Shown here: piece after piece, positions 55,860-64,000 of the stretch
Position numbering within the stretch: the stretch's first letter is position 1
How the letters are laid out: each line of letters begins with the position of its first letter
DNA from: Rachicladosporium sp. CCFEE 5018
Taxonomy: Eukaryota > Ascomycota > Dothideomycetes > Cladosporiales > Cladosporiaceae
Direction of reading: 5' to 3'
Assembly (NCBI GenBank): GCA_002077045.2
Contig: KZ111152.1
Span: 292,113-356,112, forward strand
DNA length: 64,000 bases
The notes under the pieces: model-generated
Databases searched by the model: none
What the model was told of the DNA's origin: nothing
What the model saw: only the letters and a program-made list of their open reading frames with translations
Made by a program: the position numbers and the translations under genes

Positions 55860-56258
55860 TCTGCTTAGTCTGCGGGTTGCAATTTGAGCCCCTGATTGAC
55901 TTGGGAAAGTAAGGAAAAGGTAGAGTAGCTCAGGTGAGCTACTCGACTATGTGATGCCCGCATGCATAACTTGAAAAAGGCGCAGTCATTTCATGCAGAT
56001 CTGTCGCAGTTGACTCCTGATGTGTAGGTATCAAGTGATCCTTCGTCACTGGAGAGACACGGGAGGTGACCAGGTATGATAGCTATAATGGGGCTGAGCG
56101 AAGTAAGTGATTGGCTGCGTACTACGATCTGCATAGATCTGCATCATCCGCCGCACAAGTGCACGAATGCCCAACGGCTATATCAGGATCAGTCAGCTAC
56201 AGGATCATAGTTCGCACGCTCTATGGCCTCGCGCATGCGTCACCATAGTCTGCGATGA
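55860..56258. other. Intergenic, no gene recognised
   Basis: About 400 bp between the micro-protein start and the GH16 stop. It contains A/T-richer runs; no gene or repeat seen. Confidence 0.45.
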
Positions 56259-57853
56259 TCAAGGCGAACACCCGTTAAACCCCTCCTGCTGCCACATTTT
56301 CACACTCTTGATCTCCATCGCCCCGCCGTCCTTCCAGGTTGGCAGCCACTGCTCCCTCGCATTCCAGAAATCCAGCTTCGCCCGTGTCGAAGCATCAACC
56401 CAAGGCTTTCCCGCGATGCCATCCTGGAACCACCCGTTCGTGCCACCTACTGCCAAGTTGATGAGCAGGTAGAAGTCCTGATCAAACGGCGTAGCAGGAT
56501 TGCCAGTCTGGCTCCACGGATCGACGAACCGGGTGCCGTTTGCATCAGCAACGGGAAAGTCACCTTTCTGCCAGAAGGGTTTGTTGAAGCCTGTGTATAT
56601 CACTTGCGCGAGACGAGAGTCGACGTAGGTGAAGAGGTACTTTGGCGTCCACTCGAGGCCGAAAGTGTGGAACGCTCGCGGATAGGTCGAGAGCAAGACA
56701 GGCTTGACGGCGTGATTGCGCCACCAGCCATCAGCGGAGTGCGATGGACCCCAATGAAGTGTCGATGAGATGAGCTGGTTGCCGCCTTGAGGGTAGGTGT
56801 AGTTGTTGCCACGGCTCTCGGCTATGTCTATCTCGCCTGACGCTGGCCATTGGCCGTAAGTGTCATTCTTGGGCAACATCCAGACTGCGGGCCAGAGCCA
56901 GTCGCCTGCTGGGAGACGGGCGACGACTTCGACACGGCCGTATTTGATGCTCGTGCTTGCTTTGGTGCTGAGGCGAGCAGACTTGATGGGGTTTACGATG
57001 GTGCCGTTCGTGGTGTTGGTAGCTGATACGCAGTCGGTGAAGACGATGGAAGAGCACATGCCCAGCTCGGTGAGGTCGACGGTGTTGTTGGTTTCGATGG
57101 GATTTCGATCTTGGAGAGTGGGCTTGAGATGTAAAACTCCATCTTGTACGTATGCGTTCTCGTCGGTGTTGGTGGTCACTTCGAACTGTCCATTCCTACC
57201 ACGAGATTAGCATTTGCCATATCGTTGGGTGTCGACCTCATTGTGATCGTACCCATATCCTCCCGACTCGACCTCCTTCATCCAAACATCCGAATCGAAA
57301 CCTTTCGAGAAGTCTTCATCAAGCACCTGACAATACTTGTAATTCGATATCCTCCTCGTGCCATCCCAGATGATGTATGCGGACAGCGCAAAGCCGACGA
57401 AGATGCCAATGACGGGAATGATCCACACCCACTTCTCACGTGGGTCTTTCTTCTCGAGCCATGGCCTCTCGATTTCACCCTTCTTGATGCGCCTCGAGCG
57501 GAAGTATGGCCGCTTCTGCGAGAACACGGCAGTGGTCGAAGCGACTCTAGAGGCGGGCATGGAGCCATACGGGGTGGCGAATGGGTTTGGTGCGACAGGA
57601 CGCTCGGCGACGTTGATCTCCATGCTCTTACGAGGTATAGCTGGAGCAGTAGCGGCCGTATCGGCCGTGTTGTCTACTTTTGGGACTCCCCGGGAATGAT
57701 GTAGTGCCTTTGGAAGCGGGAATGCAAAGGTGAAATGGAAAGGCAACTCTCCGCTCGTACAAATGGGAACAGAAGGTGAGCAGGTTGTCCACTCACCAGA
57801 CTGTGACTGGTCAATTGAGACAGAGATGTCCACTTACCGAAAGTCTGCGACAT
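56259..57853 (-). CDS. Membrane-anchored GH16 beta-glucanase/transglycosylase
   Basis: Three exons (57853-57838, 57676-57253, 57195-56259), 458 residues; introns 161 and 57 nt. A cytosolic N-terminus with a basic stretch (RSRRIKKGEIERPWLEKK) precedes one membrane helix (about 88-109; WIIPVIGIFVGFALSAYIIW), giving type II topology with the enzyme outside the cell or in the secretory lumen. The GH16 catalytic motif GEIDIAESRGN (E-I-D-I-A-E, nucleophile and acid/base Glu) is intact, preceded by WLWPAVWMLP and followed by HTFGLEWTP. Several N-x-T/S sites occur. The fold suits beta-1,3(1,4)-glucan cleavage or cell-wall remodelling. The first small exon MSQTF is inferred from phase (joining at VDNTAD); an in-frame Met four codons upstream (57865) is an alternative. 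Confidence 0.87.
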
Positions 57854-58615
57854 GTCGCGCTCCATTCGGTGATCGCCAATTGAAGCTGACCAAAAAGGGG
57901 CGACTTGGCTTCCTCGACACAGAGACTCGTGACAGACGATCCCCAAACGACTGTATTGATATAGCCCGATAGTAGAGCAAGATATGCTCGACCAACAGCT
58001 GTGCATGGCTGATGCTACTGCTGTACATTTCGTAATGCTTGGCCAGAATATAGGCATGAAGAACAGCTGACCATCTTGGAGCCGTCAGCACGGACTCTAG
58101 AACGCTTCTGTGCTGTGAATCAACAGATGGACCACCTTCCTCTGCGCTGCCTGTAGGTTCATCTTACTGTAACGCGGCCTTCGTTGTGAACACTACAGTC
58201 TCCAACGAGTCTACTATCATAACGCGACTCGCTCGGTACCGCTATGTCCGGTCAATATCGTGCACGAGGCCGAGAAATTCCTGGTTCTGCCTTCCACAGA
58301 AGGCTAAGCAAAGGATCCGTTACAGCGCTGGAGACGAATAAAGCAGCGTTGTTGCTGGTCGGCATCCGAGCTGAGGTTGAAGCGAAGCGGCTACAAGCAG
58401 CATCGACAATGCGAGGAGCGTCATGTCCCTTCGAAATGGTCGTTGTTGAGCCTTTCAGACGTGCTGCTCAGCTACTTTCGCAATGAAGTTCAGTGAAAGC
58501 GCCTTGTCTGGTACAATCATGGCTTCGTTACACGCGGGACTATATCACGAGGTCAGCACCCATGCAACCCTCACTCACCATTCATCACTTCCTCCATCAA
58601 GCAACACCCGTCAAG
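57854..58615. other. Divergent intergenic GH16 / unknown small gene
   Basis: About 760 bp with promoters for both sides. The plus-strand open frame 58244-58486 has no recognisable feature. No tRNA or repeat seen. Confidence 0.45.
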
Positions 58616-59053
58616 ATGACAATCTCCGTCGAGCCCGAACAGCCTACCACTCGTACCGCATACTACCTCGTGCAATGGCAGGAGCACAATGCCACCGGCC
58701 TGAGCTTCAGCAATCCCTTCGGAGTCTATAAGCGCAAATATGACGCCCTCCAGATCGTCCACAATGCGCGCAATCAGGACGAACTCGTGTTGAGTGACCA
58801 CACTCAGCCAGGTTACCCATACTGCAACAAGCTGGGTCCGATCAAGGACCAGAACGACAACTACGTTGGCACGGGGTATCAGTGGCTCTTTCATGGGGAG
58901 GATCTTGTGTCGGTGTGGTTCAAGAAAGTTTGGGTCTATTCTGATGAAGATCAAACCGATTCGGGCTATGATCGCAACAGACCGTCCAGTCCAGGGAACA
59001 CGGAACTTGAAGAGGATTATGTGGGTGTAGCGGGCGAGGGCATTGACCATTAG
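58616..59053 (+). CDS. Small protein of unknown function
   Basis: 145 residues from the ATG at 58616, chosen because the sequence becomes protein-like there (MTISVEPEQPTTRTAYYLVQ); an in-frame start at 58493 would add 41 residues resembling 5' UTR. The body is rich in aromatic and polar residues (NPFGVYKRKYDALQIVHNAR; GYQWLFHGEDLVSVWFKKVW), compatible with a small beta-rich globular domain, and the end is acidic. No signal peptide, membrane helix, zinc site or repeat. I do not recognise the family. Confidence 0.55.
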   Translation: MTISVEPEQPTTRTAYYLVQWQEHNATGLSFSNPFGVYKRKYDALQIVHNARNQDELVLSDHTQPGYPYCNKLGPIKDQNDNYVGTGYQWLFHGEDLVSVWFKKVWVYSDEDQTDSGYDRNRPSSPGNTELEEDYVGVAGEGIDH

Positions 59054-60118
59054 GAGGTGGCGGCCTTGACATCCATTTACTTGCGCGGTATGATGGGGCT
59101 TGCGTGGGGTGACTGATAGCTTGGGAGGGATGTTTTGACTACGCCGTTGACTTTTGTCCGGCGAGAAGAATTTGCGATTGCTGATCGTGGTGGGAACAGT
59201 ATCTGGGGGCGATCATTAGCCGCTCGCTAGCCTTGCCACAGCTATGACTCCCTTCCGCGTCCACAGCAGCGACAGCATCAGGCTGCGTGTCTCGAATTGT
59301 GTTGCCAAGTATCGTCGTGCTCATTCACCGCAGGTCATATGGGCTGATCTGTTGGCTGTCAACATCCGAGAGGCTGAGAAATGGATTCGACACTGCCAGC
59401 ACAAGCTATCGCGGCTTGAAACTGATGATGGCGGCTTTGGAGGAGATGAGGTTGACCGGGGCAAGGCCGAGCCATGTCATCAAACCTGTTTCAGCCTCCA
59501 ACGCGCGTGTTGAATAAGCTCCGACCCATGCAGCCTCTTCTCGCCGTGAGACCCGAGTGGTTCATCACCGTCCCAAAGTGGAGCTATCGCAGGACGATCT
59601 AGTAAACTTTCTTGCTTTCGAGCTCACTTCATCGAATGTCTTAGCATCCACCACTGCTCGCTTGCATCCTGACGTGACCAAGAAGAGCTTTTCGCGGAGT
59701 GTGTTGCGTCAAATCCGCCCAGCATGGTCACACGCGCGTCTCCAAGCAGTGCCCATCTGCATCGCCTAGACGAGCCCAGAGCGGCAACCGCAAATGACCT
59801 TCGTCTGATGATCTGCCACTAGGGCTCTGTGCGCTGTCAAGGTTGTTTCTCATATCGATGCGGATCAAGCAAAAGATGGGTTTGCTGAAATGAGGCAGTG
59901 ACGTCGGAGGGACGTCGTTGCTGAGAAAGATCTTGTTTGCCGCATTCTTGCCGCCGTGTAACGTAAAAAACGTGTCTCATTACCTCCGCTTCTGTTTCCT
60001 CCATCACACCACCGAGCAAGAATAGCAATCAAGCATCGATCTCATATCCGCTCCCCAGAGACAATTCACCGCACTCAAACCACCGCACTCAAACCATCCC
60101 AACACCAATACCGCAGAC
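59054..60118. other. Long intergenic region, no gene recognised
   Basis: About 1065 bp. Several short plus-strand frames (for example, 59244-59513) lack domains, and their edges do not splice into a longer frame that I can support. The last ~100 bp is A/C-rich (caaaccaccgcactcaaacc repeated once), a typical 5' leader for the next gene. Confidence 0.45.
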
Positions 60119-60427
60119 ATGGGCGCCGTAGCTTCTTGTGTAAGACAACGCCTCTCACCGGGACCACCACGCGCCTCCTTGCTAACATGGGCGACAGTTC
60201 AACAGCGTGGTCAACGCGATCACTTCGTGTTTCATGGCAATAGTAAATGGCATCGTGACCGTCATCAAAGCCATCATCAACGTAAGCGCAGCCGCTCCCC
60301 TACTCTTCCAAATTTTCAGGGCTAACAACAGACTCAGGGCATCGTCGCGCTCTTCTCGGCCATCGCCAATGTCCTCACCTGCGGCAAGGCAGGCGGGCGC
60401 AAACGCGCAACCACAAGTCACGTCTAG
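60119..60427 (+). CDS. Small hydrophobic MGAV micro-protein
   Basis: Hidden from simple frame calling by two introns: exons 60119-60139, 60198-60281 and 60338-60427, introns 58 and 56 nt with good branch points (GCTAAC). The product is 64 residues: MGAVASC, then two or three short hydrophobic segments separated by Asn/Ser/Lys (NAITSCFMAIVNGIVTVIKA; NGIVALFSAIANVLTC), then a basic end (GKAGGRKRATTSHV). This matches, from memory, a widespread uncharacterised ascomycete family starting MGAVVSC with the same VNGI...AII.GIV pattern and a Cys-Gly basic tail. Gly2 suits myristoylation. Probably membrane-associated; function unknown. Confidence 0.8.
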
Positions 60428-60687
60428 CGACGTTTCATCGCCACCCTGGCTGTTGAAGCTCGGGTGATTTCTTTGGGAGAGCGATACTGGATGGTGATGG
60501 ATCGGAGCAGGTCCCGTTTGGATCACTGCGAGGAGGAGTGCGCACATTCTATGATACCCAGATGCATACTTTCGCGCGTGAATGGCATGGCATAGGCGTT
60601 CGGGCTCACAGACAGCAGAGACGATAGAGTAATACGGATAATCGAGGAATGCACAACGACACATACTGGGGTGAAGGGAGCAACTTT

Positions 60688-62010
60688 TCATACAGTCATA
60701 CCAGCCCTCTTGACACCGAACTCTTTGTTGAACGCCCTCCCAATGACCATCCTCCTGACCTCACTGGTCCCAGCGCCGATCTCGTACAGCTTGGCGTCTC
60801 TCATGATCCGGCCCGCCGGCATCTCATTCATATACCCCATCCCGCCCAGACACTGAATGGCATCCATACCGCACTCCGTCGCCCGCTCCGCGGCATACAG
60901 GATCGCGCCCGCGCAGTCCTGCGTTCGAATTTCAGGCGCCTCGTGACCCTCGTCTATAGCTCTCGCAACGCTGTAGGTGAATGCTGCGGATGCCCGGTAC
61001 TTGGTGTACATATCTGCTAGCTTGCCTTGCACAAGCTGGAAGGAGGCGAGAGGGACGTCGAACTGTTTCCGCTCGTGTACGTAAGGCAGTGTGACGTCAA
61101 GGGCGGCTTTCATGAGGCCCAAGGGACCGGCGGAGAGGACTAGCCGTTCGAGGTCTAGGCCTTCCATTAGGACGCGAGTGCCTTTGTTGAGCTGCCCGAG
61201 TATATTCTCTTTCGGAACGTGAACGTTGTCGAGGACAAGCTCGCCAGTGTTTGAGCCTCGCATGCCGAGCTTGTCTAGCTTGCGAGCGACGCTGAAGCCT
61301 GAGGCGGAGGTGTCGACTATGAAGGCTGTCATGCCCTTGGAGCCGGCGTCTGGATCTGTCTTCGCATACACGATCACGTAGTGTGCATCTGGGCCATTGG
61401 TGATCCACATCTTGGTCCCGGAGAGGGTGTAGCCGTCTGAAATCTCTTTGGCAGTCATCTTCATCGAAACCACGTCTGAGCCGGCTGAGTGTTCTGACAT
61501 AGCTAGTGCGCCTACCTTCTCACCTGAAATGAGCCCAGGGAGAAAGCGAGCTTTTTGCTCGTCGTTGCCGTTGAGCATCAGCTGGTTGATGCAAAGCTGA
61601 CTATGGGCTGCGTACGAGAGGGCGATTGAGCCTGATGCTCTGCTGAGCTCTTCCATGACTGTGCAGTGTGCTTGGTAGCCCATTGCCAGGCCACCGTAGT
61701 CCTCGTCCGCTGTTATCCCCAGGAAGCCAGCTTCGCCCATCTTCTTCCACATTTCGTTGGGAAACTCATTGCTGTGATCCACCTGCTGTGCGAGCTCATT
61801 TGGTATTTCTCGCCGTGCGAACTCTATCGTTCGCTCTCGTAGCTCATCTAGATCGGCTTGCGATGGAGGCACGAAGCCTTTGGGGTGTTTCGTGGAAGCA
61901 TTTCGCCTCTGGACCAACCGCGATGTGACTACCCTTCGAGGCAGCGTCGAGACTGTAGCGTTTCTTGAAATTTGTAATAGTGCTGCTCTGCACGGCGCGA
62001 TGGCAGACAT
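60688..62010 (-). CDS. ivdA: Isovaleryl-CoA dehydrogenase, mitochondrial
   Basis: 440 residues, single exon from the ATG at 62010. FAD enzyme of leucine breakdown: isovaleryl-CoA to 3-methylcrotonyl-CoA, passing electrons to ETF in the matrix. The N-terminus is an Arg/Ser/Thr-rich presequence (SRNATVSTLPRRVVTSRLVQ). Acyl-CoA dehydrogenase signatures are intact: ALAMSEHSAGSDV, and near the C-terminus QCLGGMGYMNEMPAGRIMRDAK. The block GLDLERLVLSAGPLGLM contains the Glu that acts as catalytic base in isovaleryl-CoA dehydrogenases, which separates it from other family members. A 40-residue upstream in-frame extension to 62130 is probably 5' UTR. Divergent from MCCB, the next pathway enzyme. Confidence 0.95.
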   Translation of the reverse strand: MSAIAPCRAALLQISRNATVSTLPRRVVTSRLVQRRNASTKHPKGFVPPSQADLDELRERTIEFARREIPNELAQQVDHSNEFPNEMWKKMGEAGFLGITADEDYGGLAMGYQAHCTVMEELSRASGSIALSYAAHSQLCINQLMLNGNDEQKARFLPGLISGEKVGALAMSEHSAGSDVVSMKMTAKEISDGYTLSGTKMWITNGPDAHYVIVYAKTDPDAGSKGMTAFIVDTSASGFSVARKLDKLGMRGSNTGELVLDNVHVPKENILGQLNKGTRVLMEGLDLERLVLSAGPLGLMKAALDVTLPYVHERKQFDVPLASFQLVQGKLADMYTKYRASAAFTYSVARAIDEGHEAPEIRTQDCAGAILYAAERATECGMDAIQCLGGMGYMNEMPAGRIMRDAKLYEIGAGTSEVRRMVIGRAFNKEFGVKRAGMTV

Positions 62011-62348
62011 AGTGTACTCGATATTAATGGAGCTCCTCTCCCAGGTTACACGCGACCTCGTTACGCTAATGCTTCTAGCTATCTTCCAGATCTGATGGGT
62101 TCCCGAAATGGAGTGGAAGAACTTACCCAACCGGCCTCGAATGACTTATGCGCCCGCCGTCGCATCAATTGTACGATTAACTGTCCAAGGGCAATGTCTA
62201 GCGGACGAACGGCTATGTGCGGTACAAAAGTCAACATTCCAATGTGACCTCGGTACGCGACTGACTTTCTTAAGCCGCGTGTAGGTGCATGAGCTCGCAC
62301 ACATATGAGTTACCGTGATCATCTGCTTATGTGCAATGTGAAAACACT
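62011..62348. promoter_or_regulatory. Divergent promoter of leucine-catabolism genes
   Basis: 338 bp between the start codons of IVD and MCCB. The arrangement suggests co-regulation. I see no confirmed binding site; the region should be searched for the Zn2Cys6-type sites used by branched-chain amino acid regulators. Confidence 0.5.
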
Positions 62349-64000
62349 ATGGCGACCGCGTCTCGCGCCATAGTGCGGATTCTTCATCATGCGCCCCGAA
62401 GAAGACCGTTCGCGGTCGTCAACCCTACAATATGCCTTCGGCCATGCTCCCGAACTGTAGCGACCTTTACGAGCCCACAGCAGGCAGCCCAGATCTCGGT
62501 CATCCCGACTGCAGTGGATCAGAACAGCGATGCATTCCGCCAGAGTGCCGAAGCTATGGGCGACCTCGTCGCAAAGGTCGCGGCACTGCACGAGAAGGCT
62601 GCCCAGGGAGGACCTCAGAAGGCTAGGGACAAGCACCTGCAGCGAGGGAAGATGCTGGTGCGAGACCGCGTCACAGCCCTGATTGACCCAGGGACATCGT
62701 TCTTAGAGCTGAGTGCGTTGGCTGCGCATGACATGTACGGCAGTGAGGATGTGCCTGCAGCTGGCATGGTCACCGGGATAGGCACGGTAGAGGGCGTGAT
62801 GTGCATGATTGTCGCGAACGATAGCACGTATGAAGATTTACACCCTCCCCGATATTCACAACTCTCGCGCTGACCTGCCCACAGCGTCAAAGCCGGCTCA
62901 TACTTTCCCATGACCGTCAAGAAGCATGTCCGAGCACAAGAGATTGCAGCCCAGAACCGTCTTCCATGCATCTACCTCGTAGACTCTGGCGGAGCCAACC
63001 TCCCTCGCCAGGCAGACGTGTTTCCGGACCGCGATCACTTTGGGCGCATCTTCTTCAATCAAGCTCGCATGAGCAGCCAGGGCATCCCCCAGATCTCTGT
63101 CGTGATGGGCTCTTGCACTGCAGGCGGCGCATACGTGCCCTCTATGTCTGATGAGAATGTCATTGTTCAAGAGCAGGGCACGATCTTCCTCGCCGGACCA
63201 CCGCTAGTCAAAGCTGCCACAGGCGAGGAAGTCAGCGCCGAGGATCTCGGGGGAGGCAAGCTGCACAGCGAAGTCAGCGGCGTCACAGACTACCTGGCTC
63301 TGGATGATGCTCACGCTTTAGTCCTTGCCCGCCGCTGCATCGCAAATCTCAACTTTCCCACTGCCCCAAACCCAGCTCTGAAACCGACTTGGGAAGAGCC
63401 CCTCTACGCCCCCTCCGAGCTCGATGGCATAGTAGGCACGAACCTCAAAACGCAAATTCCTATGCACGAGATCATCGCGCGCATAGTAGACGGCAGCGCC
63501 TTCTCGGAGTTCAAGCCGCTCTATGGTAGCACGCTGATCACAGGTTTCGCAACGATCTACGGTCACCCGGTGGGCATCATAGCCAACAACGGCATTTTGT
63601 TCAGCGAAAGCAGCTTGAAGGGAGCGCACTTCATTCAGCTGTGCTGCAAACGCAACATCCCCTTGATCTTCTTGCAAAATATCTCCGGCTTCATGGTAGG
63701 TCAGGACGCAGAGAAGGGTGGGATCGCTAAGAACGGCGCGAAGCTCGTCACTGCTGTCGCGTGCGCTGATGTGCCTAAGTTTACTGTTGTGGTTGGGTCG
63801 AGTGCTGGTGCTGGCAACTATGGGATGTGCGGTCGGGCATACTCTCCGCGGTTCTTGTGGGCGTGGCCTACGGCGAAGACGAGCGTTATGGGCTCGGAGC
63901 AGCTCAGCGCTGTCATGGAAGCTGTGGGCAAGCAAGCAGACCCAGAGCTGAAGGCGAGGATCGAGCGAGAGAGCGATGTCTTGTTCGCTACGGCGAGGCT
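62349..64000 (+). CDS. mccB: 3-methylcrotonyl-CoA carboxylase beta subunit (3' end outside window)
   Basis: Exons 62349-62827 and 62885 to beyond 64000; about 531 of an expected 560-580 residues are present. Carboxyltransferase subunit of the biotin enzyme that converts 3-methylcrotonyl-CoA to 3-methylglutaconyl-CoA in mitochondria. A basic leader (ATASRAIVRILHHAPRRR) is present. The 57-nt intron joins NDST to VKAGSYFPMTVKKH. Carboxyltransferase features: YLVDSGGANLPRQ, GSCTAGGAYVPSMSDE, AGPPLVKAATGEE, then SSAGAGNYGMCGRAYSPRF. The GGAY...SMSDE and AGAGNYGM blocks are typical of MCC-beta rather than propionyl-CoA carboxylase. The alpha (biotin) subunit gene is not in this window and could lie just downstream. 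Confidence 0.95.

Noticed and set aside
60182..60691. 169-codon minus-strand frame
   Set aside because: Antisense to the three-exon MGAV gene, whose splice signals and conserved pattern are better evidence.
1..64000. tRNA, rRNA, transposon or CRISPR features
   Set aside because: By eye I found no convincing tRNA arms, transposase/reverse transcriptase motifs, terminal repeats or spaced direct repeats; a tRNAscan or repeat search would be decisive.

Overview
The window is nuclear DNA of a filamentous ascomycete. Genes carry short (48-161 nt) GT-AG introns with CTAAC/CTGAC-type branch points. The set includes a fungal Zn2Cys6 regulator, CHS5, a HET-domain protein, a Dbf2/SidB kinase, FAT1 and glyoxylate and leucine-catabolism enzymes. 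Style and gene content fit a dothideomycete (Capnodiales/Mycosphaerellales). Two ~10%-diverged versions of one locus would suit a duplicated or hybrid genome such as that of the black yeast Hortaea werneckii. The species is inference.

The sequence is a scaffold of four contigs joined by three gaps of exactly 100 N (19648-19747, 29819-29918, 44456-44555). Contig 1 (1-19647): mitochondrial release factor MRF1, ARCA-like Zn2Cys6 regulator, CHS5, GLTP/het-c-like lipid transfer protein, MFS transporter, SERINC/TMS1, HET-domain protein, a ThDP enzyme, a 62-residue MGCF micro-protein and NAC-beta. Contig A (19748-29818) starts inside the same ThDP gene, repeats the micro-protein and NAC-beta almost exactly, then carries one version of Dbf2 kinase, eIF3i and C1-THF synthase, the last cut off by the gap. 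Contig B (29919-44455) starts at the same ThDP base and carries the second, diverged version of these three genes, with C1-THF synthase complete, then an alpha/beta hydrolase and the 3' part of PMS1. Contig C (44556-64000) overlaps the end of B by 1066 bp inside PMS1 and continues with a rhodanese, a low-complexity Lys/Glu/His protein, FAT1, malate synthase, a second MGCF micro-protein, a membrane-anchored GH16 glucanase, an unknown small protein, a 64-residue MGAV micro-protein, isovaleryl-CoA dehydrogenase and the beta subunit of methylcrotonyl-CoA carboxylase, which runs off the window.

The apparent triplication is therefore best read as unmerged overlapping contigs around a two-haplotype (homeolog) bubble. 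Contig 1 stops at the last base before A and B first differ.

Functional themes: lipid handling (GLTP, SERINC, FAT1), peroxisomal carbon use (FAT1, malate synthase ending in AKL), mitochondrial leucine breakdown (divergent IVD and MCCB), and translation (MRF1, NAC-beta, eIF3i). The most novel items are the MGCF lipid-anchored micro-protein family, with two divergent members in this window, and a one-nucleotide exon between two canonical introns in NAC-beta.
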